Shown here one piece after another: positions 51,164 to 58,995 of a stretch of 64,000 nucleotides of DNA (the first letter of the stretch is position 1; every line of letters begins with the position of its first letter). Made by a program: the position numbers and the translations under genes. Source of the stretch: Phycisphaerales bacterium (lineage in GTDB: Bacteria > Planctomycetota > Phycisphaerae > Phycisphaerales > SM1A02); assembly GCA_022446795.1 (NCBI GenBank), contig JAKVBX010000016.1, positions 1-64,000 on the forward strand, given 5' to 3'. The notes below the pieces were generated by a model. It had not been told where the DNA came from. It saw nothing but the letters and a program-made list of their open reading frames with translations, and searched no databases.

Positions 51164-54100
51164 TCATGGACCCGGTTGTCCGGGTGCCAGCGCGGGCGGC
51201 AGGGTCACGGTCAGGATCTCGTCATCCGTTGACAGCAACAACGCGTCATGCACCGCCCGTGCGGCGCGGATTTTACTGTCAAGCTGGTAGAGGTCAACAA
51301 GATCTTCCGTTCGTCCACCGGGAGACAGAACGTGCAGGCGGTGCTGGTGGCCGGACCCACGGAGGCCGGCCGACGTGCGGAAGCTGGGCTGGTTGCGGAC
51401 ATGGCTGACGAGGACCAATCCGTCGGAGAAAGGTGCCAGGGCTTCCAGCGTGTGCCCCTGGGTCCGACTGGTGGCATCCGAGCCGACCAGTTGGCCATCG
51501 GCATCCAGGATCAGGAGTTCCGACTCGTAGCGGAGCCACAGGCGATCGCCACTGACGGTGATCTGGGGCAGGCTGCTGGGTGTATCACGGCCGGGGGAGG
51601 GCTCCGGTGTGCGGCGGAGGCCTGTCTCCAGCGAGAACGTGTGCATCGTGTTCTTGAGATCGGTCACGATCATCGATCTGGGCGTGATCCTCGCTTCTTC
51701 CCGGATCCGGTGGGCCTGGAGCGGCCACCCGCGGGAGATCCAGGCCAGCCCGTCCTCGGGCGATCGCACCAACGCCACCCCATGGGTTCCACCGATGATG
51801 AGGTCCCCGAGTTGGTTGGACTTCATCCACTGGGCCCCGCCCAGTTCCACCGGGATATCCATGGTCGTGATGTTGCCCTGCTCCGCATCGATCCAGGCCA
51901 GGATCATGTCACCAGACTCGGGCACGCTTTCGACCCAGGAGGGCACCGAGTCGTTTGCCGCGACCCGGTAGCCAATCGCGGCGACACCATCGTGCCACGG
52001 GGCGTGGAACTGGAAGACGTAGCCGGGGATATCGGTGGTCCATTGCGGGACCGGCTCGGCATCGGCATCGATCGCGATCGTCCGGCCATCGGGATGCATC
52101 AGGATGATCCGGGACCCGACCGGAATGATGGCGACGTGCGCCATCGGTGCGAATGCGACGATGTTGGCGTCGTCCATGCCGCGCTGCGGCGGGAAGAGAT
52201 CGCCGGGAAGCTCGAGGTCCCAGAGCACATCACCATCGGTCATCGCCAGGGAGACGAGATGCGGAGGACGGCCCAGTTGTTGAAGCAGGACCGTGGCCGT
52301 CTGCTCGTCCTGGCGGACGATCGCGGCATCACGGTGTGGCAACGTCGCGGACCACGACACGTCGTACTCGGGGCCCTCGTGAAGGGACAGGCGGTCTTCG
52401 TAGGAGCGGAAGAAGGAGGGCTGTGACGGATCAAGATGATTGGTGTCCAGCGGATGCACCAGCCGACCGTCCCATCGCCGTGACTGGCCGCCAAGTTGAT
52501 CGGAGCGGGGAATGACCGGCCGGGCAGCGGCGACCAGCTTGGCTCGCCACTGGGTCGTCGTGTCGGGACCGGGCAATGGTTGCGAGTTGCCGTGCGTGGT
52601 CTGCCACAGGTCGAGCATGGCCAGGCCATCAGTGGCTCGATCCTGGATCAGCGAGTCCTCCAGCATCTGGACGGTCAACTGGCCGAGCTTGTCCCGATCA
52701 CGTTGTTCCCTCAGGTTGAATGCCAACGCATGAACGCGGCGTGACCAGGGATCGGAAGGGCTTGTGTCGCGCCAGGGCAGCGGGGTCACCAGGTCGGGAT
52801 TCACCTTCGCCATCTCGGACAGCCGCAATCGTGCCCAGTGAGCGGAAGGCGCGAGCACCGTTTCTTCCTCTCGCATGACCTGGTTGAAGCGTGGATCGGA
52901 TTCCACGACGAGCCAGTTCGATACCGCTTCGGCGGGATCGGATTTCGCGATCCAGTCGCCCAGTGCCAAGCGGGAAGCGGCCGCCATGTCCGTGTCCCGG
53001 GTCAGGCGGTCAAGCAGACCGGCGACCCGTCGATAGTCCTGCGGGTCGACAGTCTCCTCGGGATCCAGGGTCGAATGCACCTCGTCGAAGATCACCTGGC
53101 GGACAACCTCCCGGTCTCGTTCGGTGGTGTCCTCGGCGTCCATGATCAGGTCAATGGCGGTCGTGGCCCGGTCCAGCAACTCGTCGAGGTTGTCGGAACG
53201 AGCGGCGATCCGGATGAGCGCGAGATGTGTCCCGGGATGATCCGGGTTGTCCTCGAGTCGTTCCTTGAGCGTGACGGCGATCGAGTCACCGTCGGAGTGG
53301 AGCGACAACCCCTCGGTACCGCCGACCAGGAGATGTCCCTGGACAACCAGCGGCAGGGCCGAATCGGGGATCGGCAGACGTCGCGTGATCGTCCCGGTTG
53401 CGGTATCGATTTCGGCGATGCTTGAGCCCGTGGGGGCATACAGGCGATCGCCAGCGAGGTGCACACGACCGGCGGGGGGCATGCCCTGGCCTTCGCCACG
53501 GACTCGGGGGGAACTGGTCCAGATCGGAACCGCCAGGTTCTCCGGATCAAAGGCCGAGATGGAGGAACCGACGACGTAGAGTCGCTCGTCATCAGCCAGC
53601 AGGTATCGCGCGTTGTTCCATTCCACACGGCCCTCGGTCTGGAGGACCTGCTCTCGCTTGCCGGTGAATCGATCCAGTCGAACGATGTGACGGAAGTCGG
53701 GGCTGATCGACAGCAGGTTGTCCCCGATGACGACCGGGACGTGAATGTCATACGGCCGGACCGTCTGCAAGGGACGGGTGCCGCTGACGGGTGTATCCAT
53801 GCGTTGCACCCACTCAAGTCGACCGGAGGCCACGTTGATCGAGCCGATGGCGCCGATGGAGGTGGCGACGAAGATCTGGTCTCCCTCGACGACGGGCATG
53901 GTCAGCGGCCGAAGGCTGCCGTCGCGATACTGGCTGCCGGTCGAGGCGATGTAGGTCGTTGAGAGGGGTGTTCCATCGGACCGGTCAATCGCGAGCAGGT
54001 AACAACTCTTGAGTCCCTGCCGACTCTCGCGGCGGGCGATCACGAAGACTCGATCATCATGTATCACCGGCGGGCCCGCCGGGTACAGCGCGTAGGGCTC

Positions 54101-55234
54101 GTCGATGCGAGGGGTGTTCGCCAGGTCAAACCGCCATCGAATCTCGCCGGTGCCGGCGTCCAGGCACACGACCTGTTCGGTTTCGGAGGTGCCACCGTCG
54201 AGGCTGTAGCCGATCCAGGCGATCACATCTTCTTCGTCGACTGCGACGGCGGTGGGGCCAATGGGGTCGCCGACCCGATCCGATCGATCCGCGGGGGGCA
54301 GCACGGAGGTCCGCCATCGTTCGATTCCGGTGAAGAGATCCATGCAGACCAGTTCGGCACCTTCGTTGACGATGATGTACTCACCCTGGACGGCGGGGAA
54401 GATGGCAGTCATCCGCCCGCTTTCCAGTGCGGTCTTGAGGACATCCTCGGCGAGTTCATTGCTCCGCATGATGCTGGCGGGTGTTCGCTGGTAGGGCGCC
54501 TGCCACAAGGCGGGTGACAGCAGCGGACCCGCGGCAGTGTTGGTTGCGTCCAGCGTGTCATGTCCCTGCCAGGGCAGCGGAGCGGGATCCTCTGACCACG
54601 TCTCCAGCGCGTCGAACCAGGGTTGCGCCTCGGGTCCACCGTCGCTCAGTTGATTCGCCAGCAGGCCACGCGTGACGAGATCGTCACGGGCGTGCGCCAC
54701 CATGGCCAGCATCAACCAGGCGGCCCATCGGTCCTCGTCTTCCATCGCCGGGTGATCGAGGGCTTCCTGCAGCCAGGTCGATGCCACGGAGAATCTCCCG
54801 GTCTCCAGGCCCTGCTGGCCCAGGAGCAGCAACGCTTCCAGGCCGGGCGCCGTCAGGGGTCGCGTCTCGATCAGTCGCCTGAGCCGACCTTGTTCCAGCA
54901 ATCGCCGGGCCTCGCTGGACTCGGCCCGGGTGTACACCTCCAGGAGATCCGGGTTGGCCCGGAGGATCGCCAGCGCGGCGTCACGGGTGGATTCGAATCG
55001 ACCCGGTTCACCCGGATCGGGTACCAGCGTCTGTCCGTGCTCGTCGAGTACGACCTGGATCAACCGGATGGACTCGGCGGGATTGGTCTCGGTGATTCCC
55101 TCGGCCATCGCCAGCAGGCGAGCGGCTTCGGCGGAGTCGTTGACGAAAACGGGATTCGGGGGGGGTGCCTGGCCGCTCGCCATCGAGGATGCGAGCAGGA
55201 GGGAGGCTGTCAGGATGCCGAGACGGATGTTCAT
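51164..55234 (-). CDS. Large exported PQQ-like beta-propeller protein with helical repeats
   Basis: 1356 residues from the ATG at 55234, which starts a signal peptide (IRLGILTASLLLASSMASG). The longer open frame upstream is rejected because it overlaps the divergent lipoprotein-like gene. In order: a helical-repeat region (about 25-240), then PQQ-like propeller repeats (about 300-640). Their strands include YIIVNEGAELVCMDLFTGIE, VVCLDAGTGEIRWRFDL and IFVATSIGAIGSINVASG. A second helical region follows (about 670-880), then a second set of propeller strands (about 990-1350; MTDGDVLWDLELPG). PQQ-like repeats with W-docking motifs also occur in non-enzymatic scaffold proteins such as BamB. No quinone-site Cys pair or Ca-ligand set was identified, so a binding or assembly role is more likely than a dehydrogenase. 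Confidence 0.82.
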   Translation of the reverse strand: MNIRLGILTASLLLASSMASGQAPPPNPVFVNDSAEAARLLAMAEGITETNPAESIRLIQVVLDEHGQTLVPDPGEPGRFESTRDAALAILRANPDLLEVYTRAESSEARRLLEQGRLRRLIETRPLTAPGLEALLLLGQQGLETGRFSVASTWLQEALDHPAMEDEDRWAAWLMLAMVAHARDDLVTRGLLANQLSDGGPEAQPWFDALETWSEDPAPLPWQGHDTLDATNTAAGPLLSPALWQAPYQRTPASIMRSNELAEDVLKTALESGRMTAIFPAVQGEYIIVNEGAELVCMDLFTGIERWRTSVLPPADRSDRVGDPIGPTAVAVDEEDVIAWIGYSLDGGTSETEQVVCLDAGTGEIRWRFDLANTPRIDEPYALYPAGPPVIHDDRVFVIARRESRQGLKSCYLLAIDRSDGTPLSTTYIASTGSQYRDGSLRPLTMPVVEGDQIFVATSIGAIGSINVASGRLEWVQRMDTPVSGTRPLQTVRPYDIHVPVVIGDNLLSISPDFRHIVRLDRFTGKREQVLQTEGRVEWNNARYLLADDERLYVVGSSISAFDPENLAVPIWTSSPRVRGEGQGMPPAGRVHLAGDRLYAPTGSSIAEIDTATGTITRRLPIPDSALPLVVQGHLLVGGTEGLSLHSDGDSIAVTLKERLEDNPDHPGTHLALIRIAARSDNLDELLDRATTAIDLIMDAEDTTERDREVVRQVIFDEVHSTLDPEETVDPQDYRRVAGLLDRLTRDTDMAAASRLALGDWIAKSDPAEAVSNWLVVESDPRFNQVMREEETVLAPSAHWARLRLSEMAKVNPDLVTPLPWRDTSPSDPWSRRVHALAFNLREQRDRDKLGQLTVQMLEDSLIQDRATDGLAMLDLWQTTHGNSQPLPGPDTTTQWRAKLVAAARPVIPRSDQLGGQSRRWDGRLVHPLDTNHLDPSQPSFFRSYEDRLSLHEGPEYDVSWSATLPHRDAAIVRQDEQTATVLLQQLGRPPHLVSLAMTDGDVLWDLELPGDLFPPQRGMDDANIVAFAPMAHVAIIPVGSRIILMHPDGRTIAIDADAEPVPQWTTDIPGYVFQFHAPWHDGVAAIGYRVAANDSVPSWVESVPESGDMILAWIDAEQGNITTMDIPVELGGAQWMKSNQLGDLIIGGTHGVALVRSPEDGLAWISRGWPLQAHRIREEARITPRSMIVTDLKNTMHTFSLETGLRRTPEPSPGRDTPSSLPQITVSGDRLWLRYESELLILDADGQLVGSDATSRTQGHTLEALAPFSDGLVLVSHVRNQPSFRTSAGLRGSGHQHRLHVLSPGGRTEDLVDLYQLDSKIRAARAVHDALLLSTDDEILTVTLPPALAPGQPGP

Positions 55235-55324
55235 GGGTCGCTGGGCCCGCCCGCGTGGTGGACGGAACGTGTTGATTCTACGGGGGCTTTGGAGGGGTTG
55301 TTCCCCTCCTGATACAGTGCCCCC

Positions 55325-55867
55325 ATGCGTGGCGTGATCCCCCTCCTCCTGGTCGCGATGATGTGCTCCGGGTGCCTGACGAGGCCCCCGGCCATCGGCG
55401 TGGACAGCGTCGAAATCACGGCTCGCAACGAGCAGGCGATGGCCGTGCAGTTCAACATGGTCCTGTCCAACGGCAATAACAGGCCCATCGAGCCCCTGGA
55501 GTTCACCTACAACGTCTCCGTGGCCGGTCGAGGGGTCTACAAGGGTCGACATGCGGCCGAGATGACGCTTGATGCCGGTGGCCAGGACCGGCCCCTGGCC
55601 TTGCCGGCGGTCATTCCCTATGACCGCGTCAGCTGGAGCGAGCAGACGATCCCAGCCTCCGTGTCCTGGTCGCTCTCGGGCACGCTGGTGTACATGGACG
55701 AGGGTGTCTTTGCCGAGACGCTGCTGGACCTGGGCTATCGGCCCTCCACGGGGTTCCGTGCGTCCGGGGAACTGCAGACAACGGTTGGCGGCAGTGAACC
55801 CGCAGGATCCGACCAGGTGTCTTCGTCCGCCCAGTCGTCCTCACCCACCGACGCCGCAGGGTCCTGA
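55325..55867 (+). CDS. Putative lipoprotein with LEA14/WHy-like domain
   Basis: 180 residues. The ATG at 55325 starts a short lipoprotein-type signal (LLLVAMMCSGC, Cys17), although the -3 residue is atypical. Residues 25-140 look like a single beta-sandwich: VDSVEITARNEQAMAVQFNM, then LEFTYNVSVAGRGVYKGRH. This recalls the LEA type 2/WHy domain pattern (N-P-x-P-[IL] then Y-x-[IV]-x-[IV]-x-G). The C-terminus is Ser/Gly-rich and probably disordered. It is divergent from the PQQ-like gene across 90 bases and 140 bases ahead of pilT. The domain call is tentative. Confidence 0.65.
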   Translation: MRGVIPLLLVAMMCSGCLTRPPAIGVDSVEITARNEQAMAVQFNMVLSNGNNRPIEPLEFTYNVSVAGRGVYKGRHAAEMTLDAGGQDRPLALPAVIPYDRVSWSEQTIPASVSWSLSGTLVYMDEGVFAETLLDLGYRPSTGFRASGELQTTVGGSEPAGSDQVSSSAQSSSPTDAAGS

Positions 55868-56007
55868 GAGGCCTTCCAGTCCTGTTTCCACTCGATTGAA
55901 GGCTCTGCGAATGGAATGCGCGGCCTGAGCGCTTGTCGGTGCAGCGCCGATAGGTGCAGTTGAACCCGTTCTCTACTGACCGTCGGACCTGGGCTGGAAT
56001 TCCAACG

Positions 56008-57063
56008 ATGCACCTCAATGACATTCTTCGAATGGCAGACGATCGCGGCGCTAGCGACGTCCATCTTGTTCCTGATCATCCGCCGATGGTTCGTGTCAAC
56101 ACCGTGATGGAGCCGTTGACGGATACGGCGCTGACGGCCGAGACGACCCTGGCCTACGTCCAGTCGATGATCACGGATCGGCAGCAAAAGGCCTTCGATC
56201 AGAACCTGGACCTGGACTTCTCCCATTCGGTGGACGGCCTGGGTCGATACCGCGTCAATGCGCACGCCCAGCAGGGCGGTACGGCGCTGGCCATGCGGAT
56301 CATCCGGACCATGGTGCCGCAACTGGAGGACCTGAACCTGCCGGACGTCATTCAGAAGCTCACGTGGTTGCCCCGTGGCCTGGTCCTCGTGACGGGTGAT
56401 ACCGGGTCCGGCAAGTCGACGACGTTGGCCGCCATGATCGAGGCGATGAATGCGAGGTATCGCAAGCACATCATCACCCTCGAGGACCCCATCGAGTATG
56501 AACTCAAGTCCCGGGAATGCGTGATCGAGCAGCGGGAACTCGGCGTCCACATGCCCAGCTTCGCGTCCGGACTGAAGCACGCACTTCGCCAGGATCCCGA
56601 CATCATCCTCGTGGGTGAGATGCGTGATCTCGATACGACGGCGTTGGCGATGTCTGCCGCCGAGACCGGGCACCTGGTGCTTTCCACGCTGCATACGTGC
56701 AACGCCGGGCAGACGGTCGAACGCATCATCGACATGTACCCGGCCGGTCAGCAGAACCAGATCCGGTCCATGCTGGGGAACACCCTGCAGGCGGTCGTGT
56801 CGCAGACGCTCTTCAGTCGTGTTGATCGTCCCGGCATGGTTCCGGCCGTCGAGGTGCTGTTGTGTACGCCTGCCGTCCGCAACATCATCCGCGAGAACCG
56901 GAGCTTCGAGATTCCCAACGTGATCGAGACGAGTCGGCGGGCCGGCATGGTCAGCCTCGATTCCTCGATCGCGGAGTTGTACTTCAACGGTTTCATCAGT
57001 CGGCAGGATGCCGTCGCCCAGGCGTCCTACCCCGAGCAGATGGAGCGTCAACTGGCCGCGTGA
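56008..57063 (+). CDS. pilT: Type IV pilus retraction ATPase PilT
   Basis: 351 residues from the ATG at 56008, the normal PilT N-terminus (LNDILRMADDRGASDVHLVP). PilT hexamers depolymerise type IV pili and power twitching. Seen: Walker A GDTGSGKST (130-138), the Asp box region ITLEDPIEYEL, Walker B-type RQDPDIILVGEMRD, and the His box STLHTCNAGQTV. Length and the absence of a long N-terminal domain favour PilT over PilB. The next genes encode the platform protein and prepilins, so this is a pilus cluster; the extension ATPase PilB is not in the window. An alternative is a T2SS-like or competence pilus ATPase. Confidence 0.92.
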   Translation: MHLNDILRMADDRGASDVHLVPDHPPMVRVNTVMEPLTDTALTAETTLAYVQSMITDRQQKAFDQNLDLDFSHSVDGLGRYRVNAHAQQGGTALAMRIIRTMVPQLEDLNLPDVIQKLTWLPRGLVLVTGDTGSGKSTTLAAMIEAMNARYRKHIITLEDPIEYELKSRECVIEQRELGVHMPSFASGLKHALRQDPDIILVGEMRDLDTTALAMSAAETGHLVLSTLHTCNAGQTVERIIDMYPAGQQNQIRSMLGNTLQAVVSQTLFSRVDRPGMVPAVEVLLCTPAVRNIIRENRSFEIPNVIETSRRAGMVSLDSSIAELYFNGFISRQDAVAQASYPEQMERQLAA

Positions 57064-57092
57064 GCCTTGGCTCGACGTGGGAACGGATTTTC

Positions 57093-58325
57093 ATGCCGCA
57101 GTATCGGTACCAAGCTCGAATGAACACCGGCAAGCTCCAGGGGGGCGTGCTCACGGCGGACAGTGCGGCGGCTGCGGCCACCATGCTGCGCAGCCAGGGT
57201 CAGCACGTGCTCAAGCTGGTGCCGTTGCACGGTGCCGGTTCGACGGACGTTCTGAAGAAGATCGGGCAGGCCTTGAACTGGAGTTCCGGGCCGACGCTCA
57301 AGGAGGTCCTGGACTTCACGTCGCAGTTGGCCGTGATGATCCGGGCCGGCATCAGCATTCGCCAGGCCCTCGAGGGGATCGCGGACCAGACCGACAATCC
57401 CAAGTTCAAGAAGATCCTCCAGTCGATCCGGCAGGATGTCGAGTCGGGCAAGCAGTTCTCGGAGGCCATCAGCAGGTATCCCAAGCTCTTCGATGCCCTG
57501 TACGTCAACATGGTGAAGGCCTCGGAGATGTCCGGTTCCTTTGCGCACATGCTGGATCGCATCGCGACCTTCATGAAGCAGCAACTCGAGACCCGCAAGA
57601 TGGTCATCGGGGCGAGCATCTACCCGGGCGTCATCGCGACGCTGGCGACGACGGTGACGATCTTCCTGATGACGTTCGTGCTGCCTCGCTTTGCCTCGGT
57701 CTTCGAGGGCAAGGAAGCGGCCCTCCCGTGGCCGACCAAGCTCCTCATGGCGATCTCGGACTGGATGGTCGCCAACTGGTGGGTCCTGGTGGCGGTGCCC
57801 ATCGTCGGGCTGATCGGGTTCATCTTCTTCATCCGAACCGAGGTCGGTCGATTCTGGTTCGACGGCACCAAGCTCAAGGCGCCGTTGTTCAGCCGGATGT
57901 TCCGCGCGCTCTACGTGAGCCGGTCGCTGCAGACCATGGGTGAACTGCTCAATGCCGGTGTGCCCGTGCTCGATTCACTGACGGTGACCGGTGACATTTC
58001 CGGGAACGTGCTGTATCGCGGCCTGTGGCGGAAGGTGAACCTGTCCGTACGCCAGGGACAGAAGATCCACACCTCGCTGGACCAGACGCCGCTGCTGCCC
58101 AAGTCGGTCGTGCAGATGGTGGCGGCCGGCGAGGATTCCGGCAAGCTCGGCGAGGTGCTCGAGGAAGTCGCCGAGTATTACGCTGCGGCCCTTCGTGATG
58201 CGATCAAGACCATGACGAGCATGATCGAGCCGATCCTCATCGTCGTCATGGGTTCCATCGTCGGCTTCATCGCCATGGCCATCATCCTTCCAATCTTCAA
58301 GATGAGCGCCATCGTGGCGGGCTGA
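57093..58325 (+). CDS. pilC: Type IV pilus inner-membrane platform protein PilC (GspF family)
   Basis: 410 residues from the ATG at 57093, 29 bases after pilT. PilC/GspF anchors the assembly ATPases to the membrane. It has two repeated cytoplasmic helical domains (LDFTSQLAVMIRAGISIRQA and SRSLQTMGELLNAGVPVLDS, each with the L-x-x-G-x-x-[IL] pattern) and three transmembrane segments (IYPGVIATLATTVTIFLMTF, WWVLVAVPIVGLIGFIFF, PILIVVMGSIVGFIAMAII). The N-terminal YRYQARMNTGKLQGG segment is standard. It is the structural heart of the pilus cluster. Confidence 0.93.
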   Translation: MPQYRYQARMNTGKLQGGVLTADSAAAAATMLRSQGQHVLKLVPLHGAGSTDVLKKIGQALNWSSGPTLKEVLDFTSQLAVMIRAGISIRQALEGIADQTDNPKFKKILQSIRQDVESGKQFSEAISRYPKLFDALYVNMVKASEMSGSFAHMLDRIATFMKQQLETRKMVIGASIYPGVIATLATTVTIFLMTFVLPRFASVFEGKEAALPWPTKLLMAISDWMVANWWVLVAVPIVGLIGFIFFIRTEVGRFWFDGTKLKAPLFSRMFRALYVSRSLQTMGELLNAGVPVLDSLTVTGDISGNVLYRGLWRKVNLSVRQGQKIHTSLDQTPLLPKSVVQMVAAGEDSGKLGEVLEEVAEYYAAALRDAIKTMTSMIEPILIVVMGSIVGFIAMAIILPIFKMSAIVAG

Positions 58326-58344
58326 TGCCGGGAGGTCTCACGTG

Positions 58345-58911
58345 ATGACAGTTCATGCACAGCGACAACGACCGTTCCGCCGGGCCGCCGATGCACGCGG
58401 CTTCACGCTGCTGGAGACGGCGCTGGCCATCGTCATCGTGGGGGTTGGTGTCCTCTCGATGATGGCGGCGCAGCAGGCCTGGCACAAGCAGAATGACTGG
58501 GCCGAGAACGTCGGGCTCGCCACCCGGCTGGGCAACGAGATCCGCGAGATGACCCTGACCCTGCCGCGGCACGATCCAGTGACCGGTGTCGATACCTGGG
58601 GCACGGAGTTGAACGAGGACGTCGTGGCTGATTTCGACGACCTTGATGACTTCGACGGTGCCGGGAGCGGGCTCTCCTTCTCGGGTGCCGATTCGACGGG
58701 TCCGCTCAACAGCCTTCGCCAGCCGATCGTCGGCTTGTCTGACTGGTCGCAGGAAGTGCAGGTCTGGAACGTCGACCCCGGGGACATCAACGCGGTCGTG
58801 CCCGATGGCACCTCCGAGTTGATGGTGGTGGAGGTCACCGTGTTCTGGGACGACCCCAGGGGCGGTGGGGTTCGGGAGATGACGCGGGTGAGGTGGGTCG
58901 CGCCGAACTAG
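58345..58911 (+). CDS. Type IV prepilin-like protein (minor pilin)
   Basis: 188 residues; GGAGG lies 9 bases before the ATG at 58345 (a GTG at 58342 is also possible). The class III signal is clear: a basic leader of about 20 residues, then the prepilin peptidase site G|FTLLE with Glu at +5 and a hydrophobic helix (TALAIVIVGVGVLSMMAAQQ). The C-terminal domain has a long acidic loop (DFDDLDDFDGAGSG) and a predicted strand VVEVTVFWDDP. It resembles PilV/GspI-type minor pilins by the leader and short length. It is co-directional with pilC (19-bp gap). Confidence 0.85.
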   Translation: MTVHAQRQRPFRRAADARGFTLLETALAIVIVGVGVLSMMAAQQAWHKQNDWAENVGLATRLGNEIREMTLTLPRHDPVTGVDTWGTELNEDVVADFDDLDDFDGAGSGLSFSGADSTGPLNSLRQPIVGLSDWSQEVQVWNVDPGDINAVVPDGTSELMVVEVTVFWDDPRGGGVREMTRVRWVAPN

Positions 58912-58995
58912 AACGGCCCGATGACGCCACCAATGCCGACCTGGTGATGGTCCCGACGTCAACACAATCGGATCCTCTACGAGGGGTCCTCCGGA

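Noticed and set aside
55235-55552. N-terminal extension of the PQQ-like protein (start at 55552)
   Set aside because: It would overlap most of the divergent lipoprotein-like gene and place the signal peptide about 106 residues inside the protein.
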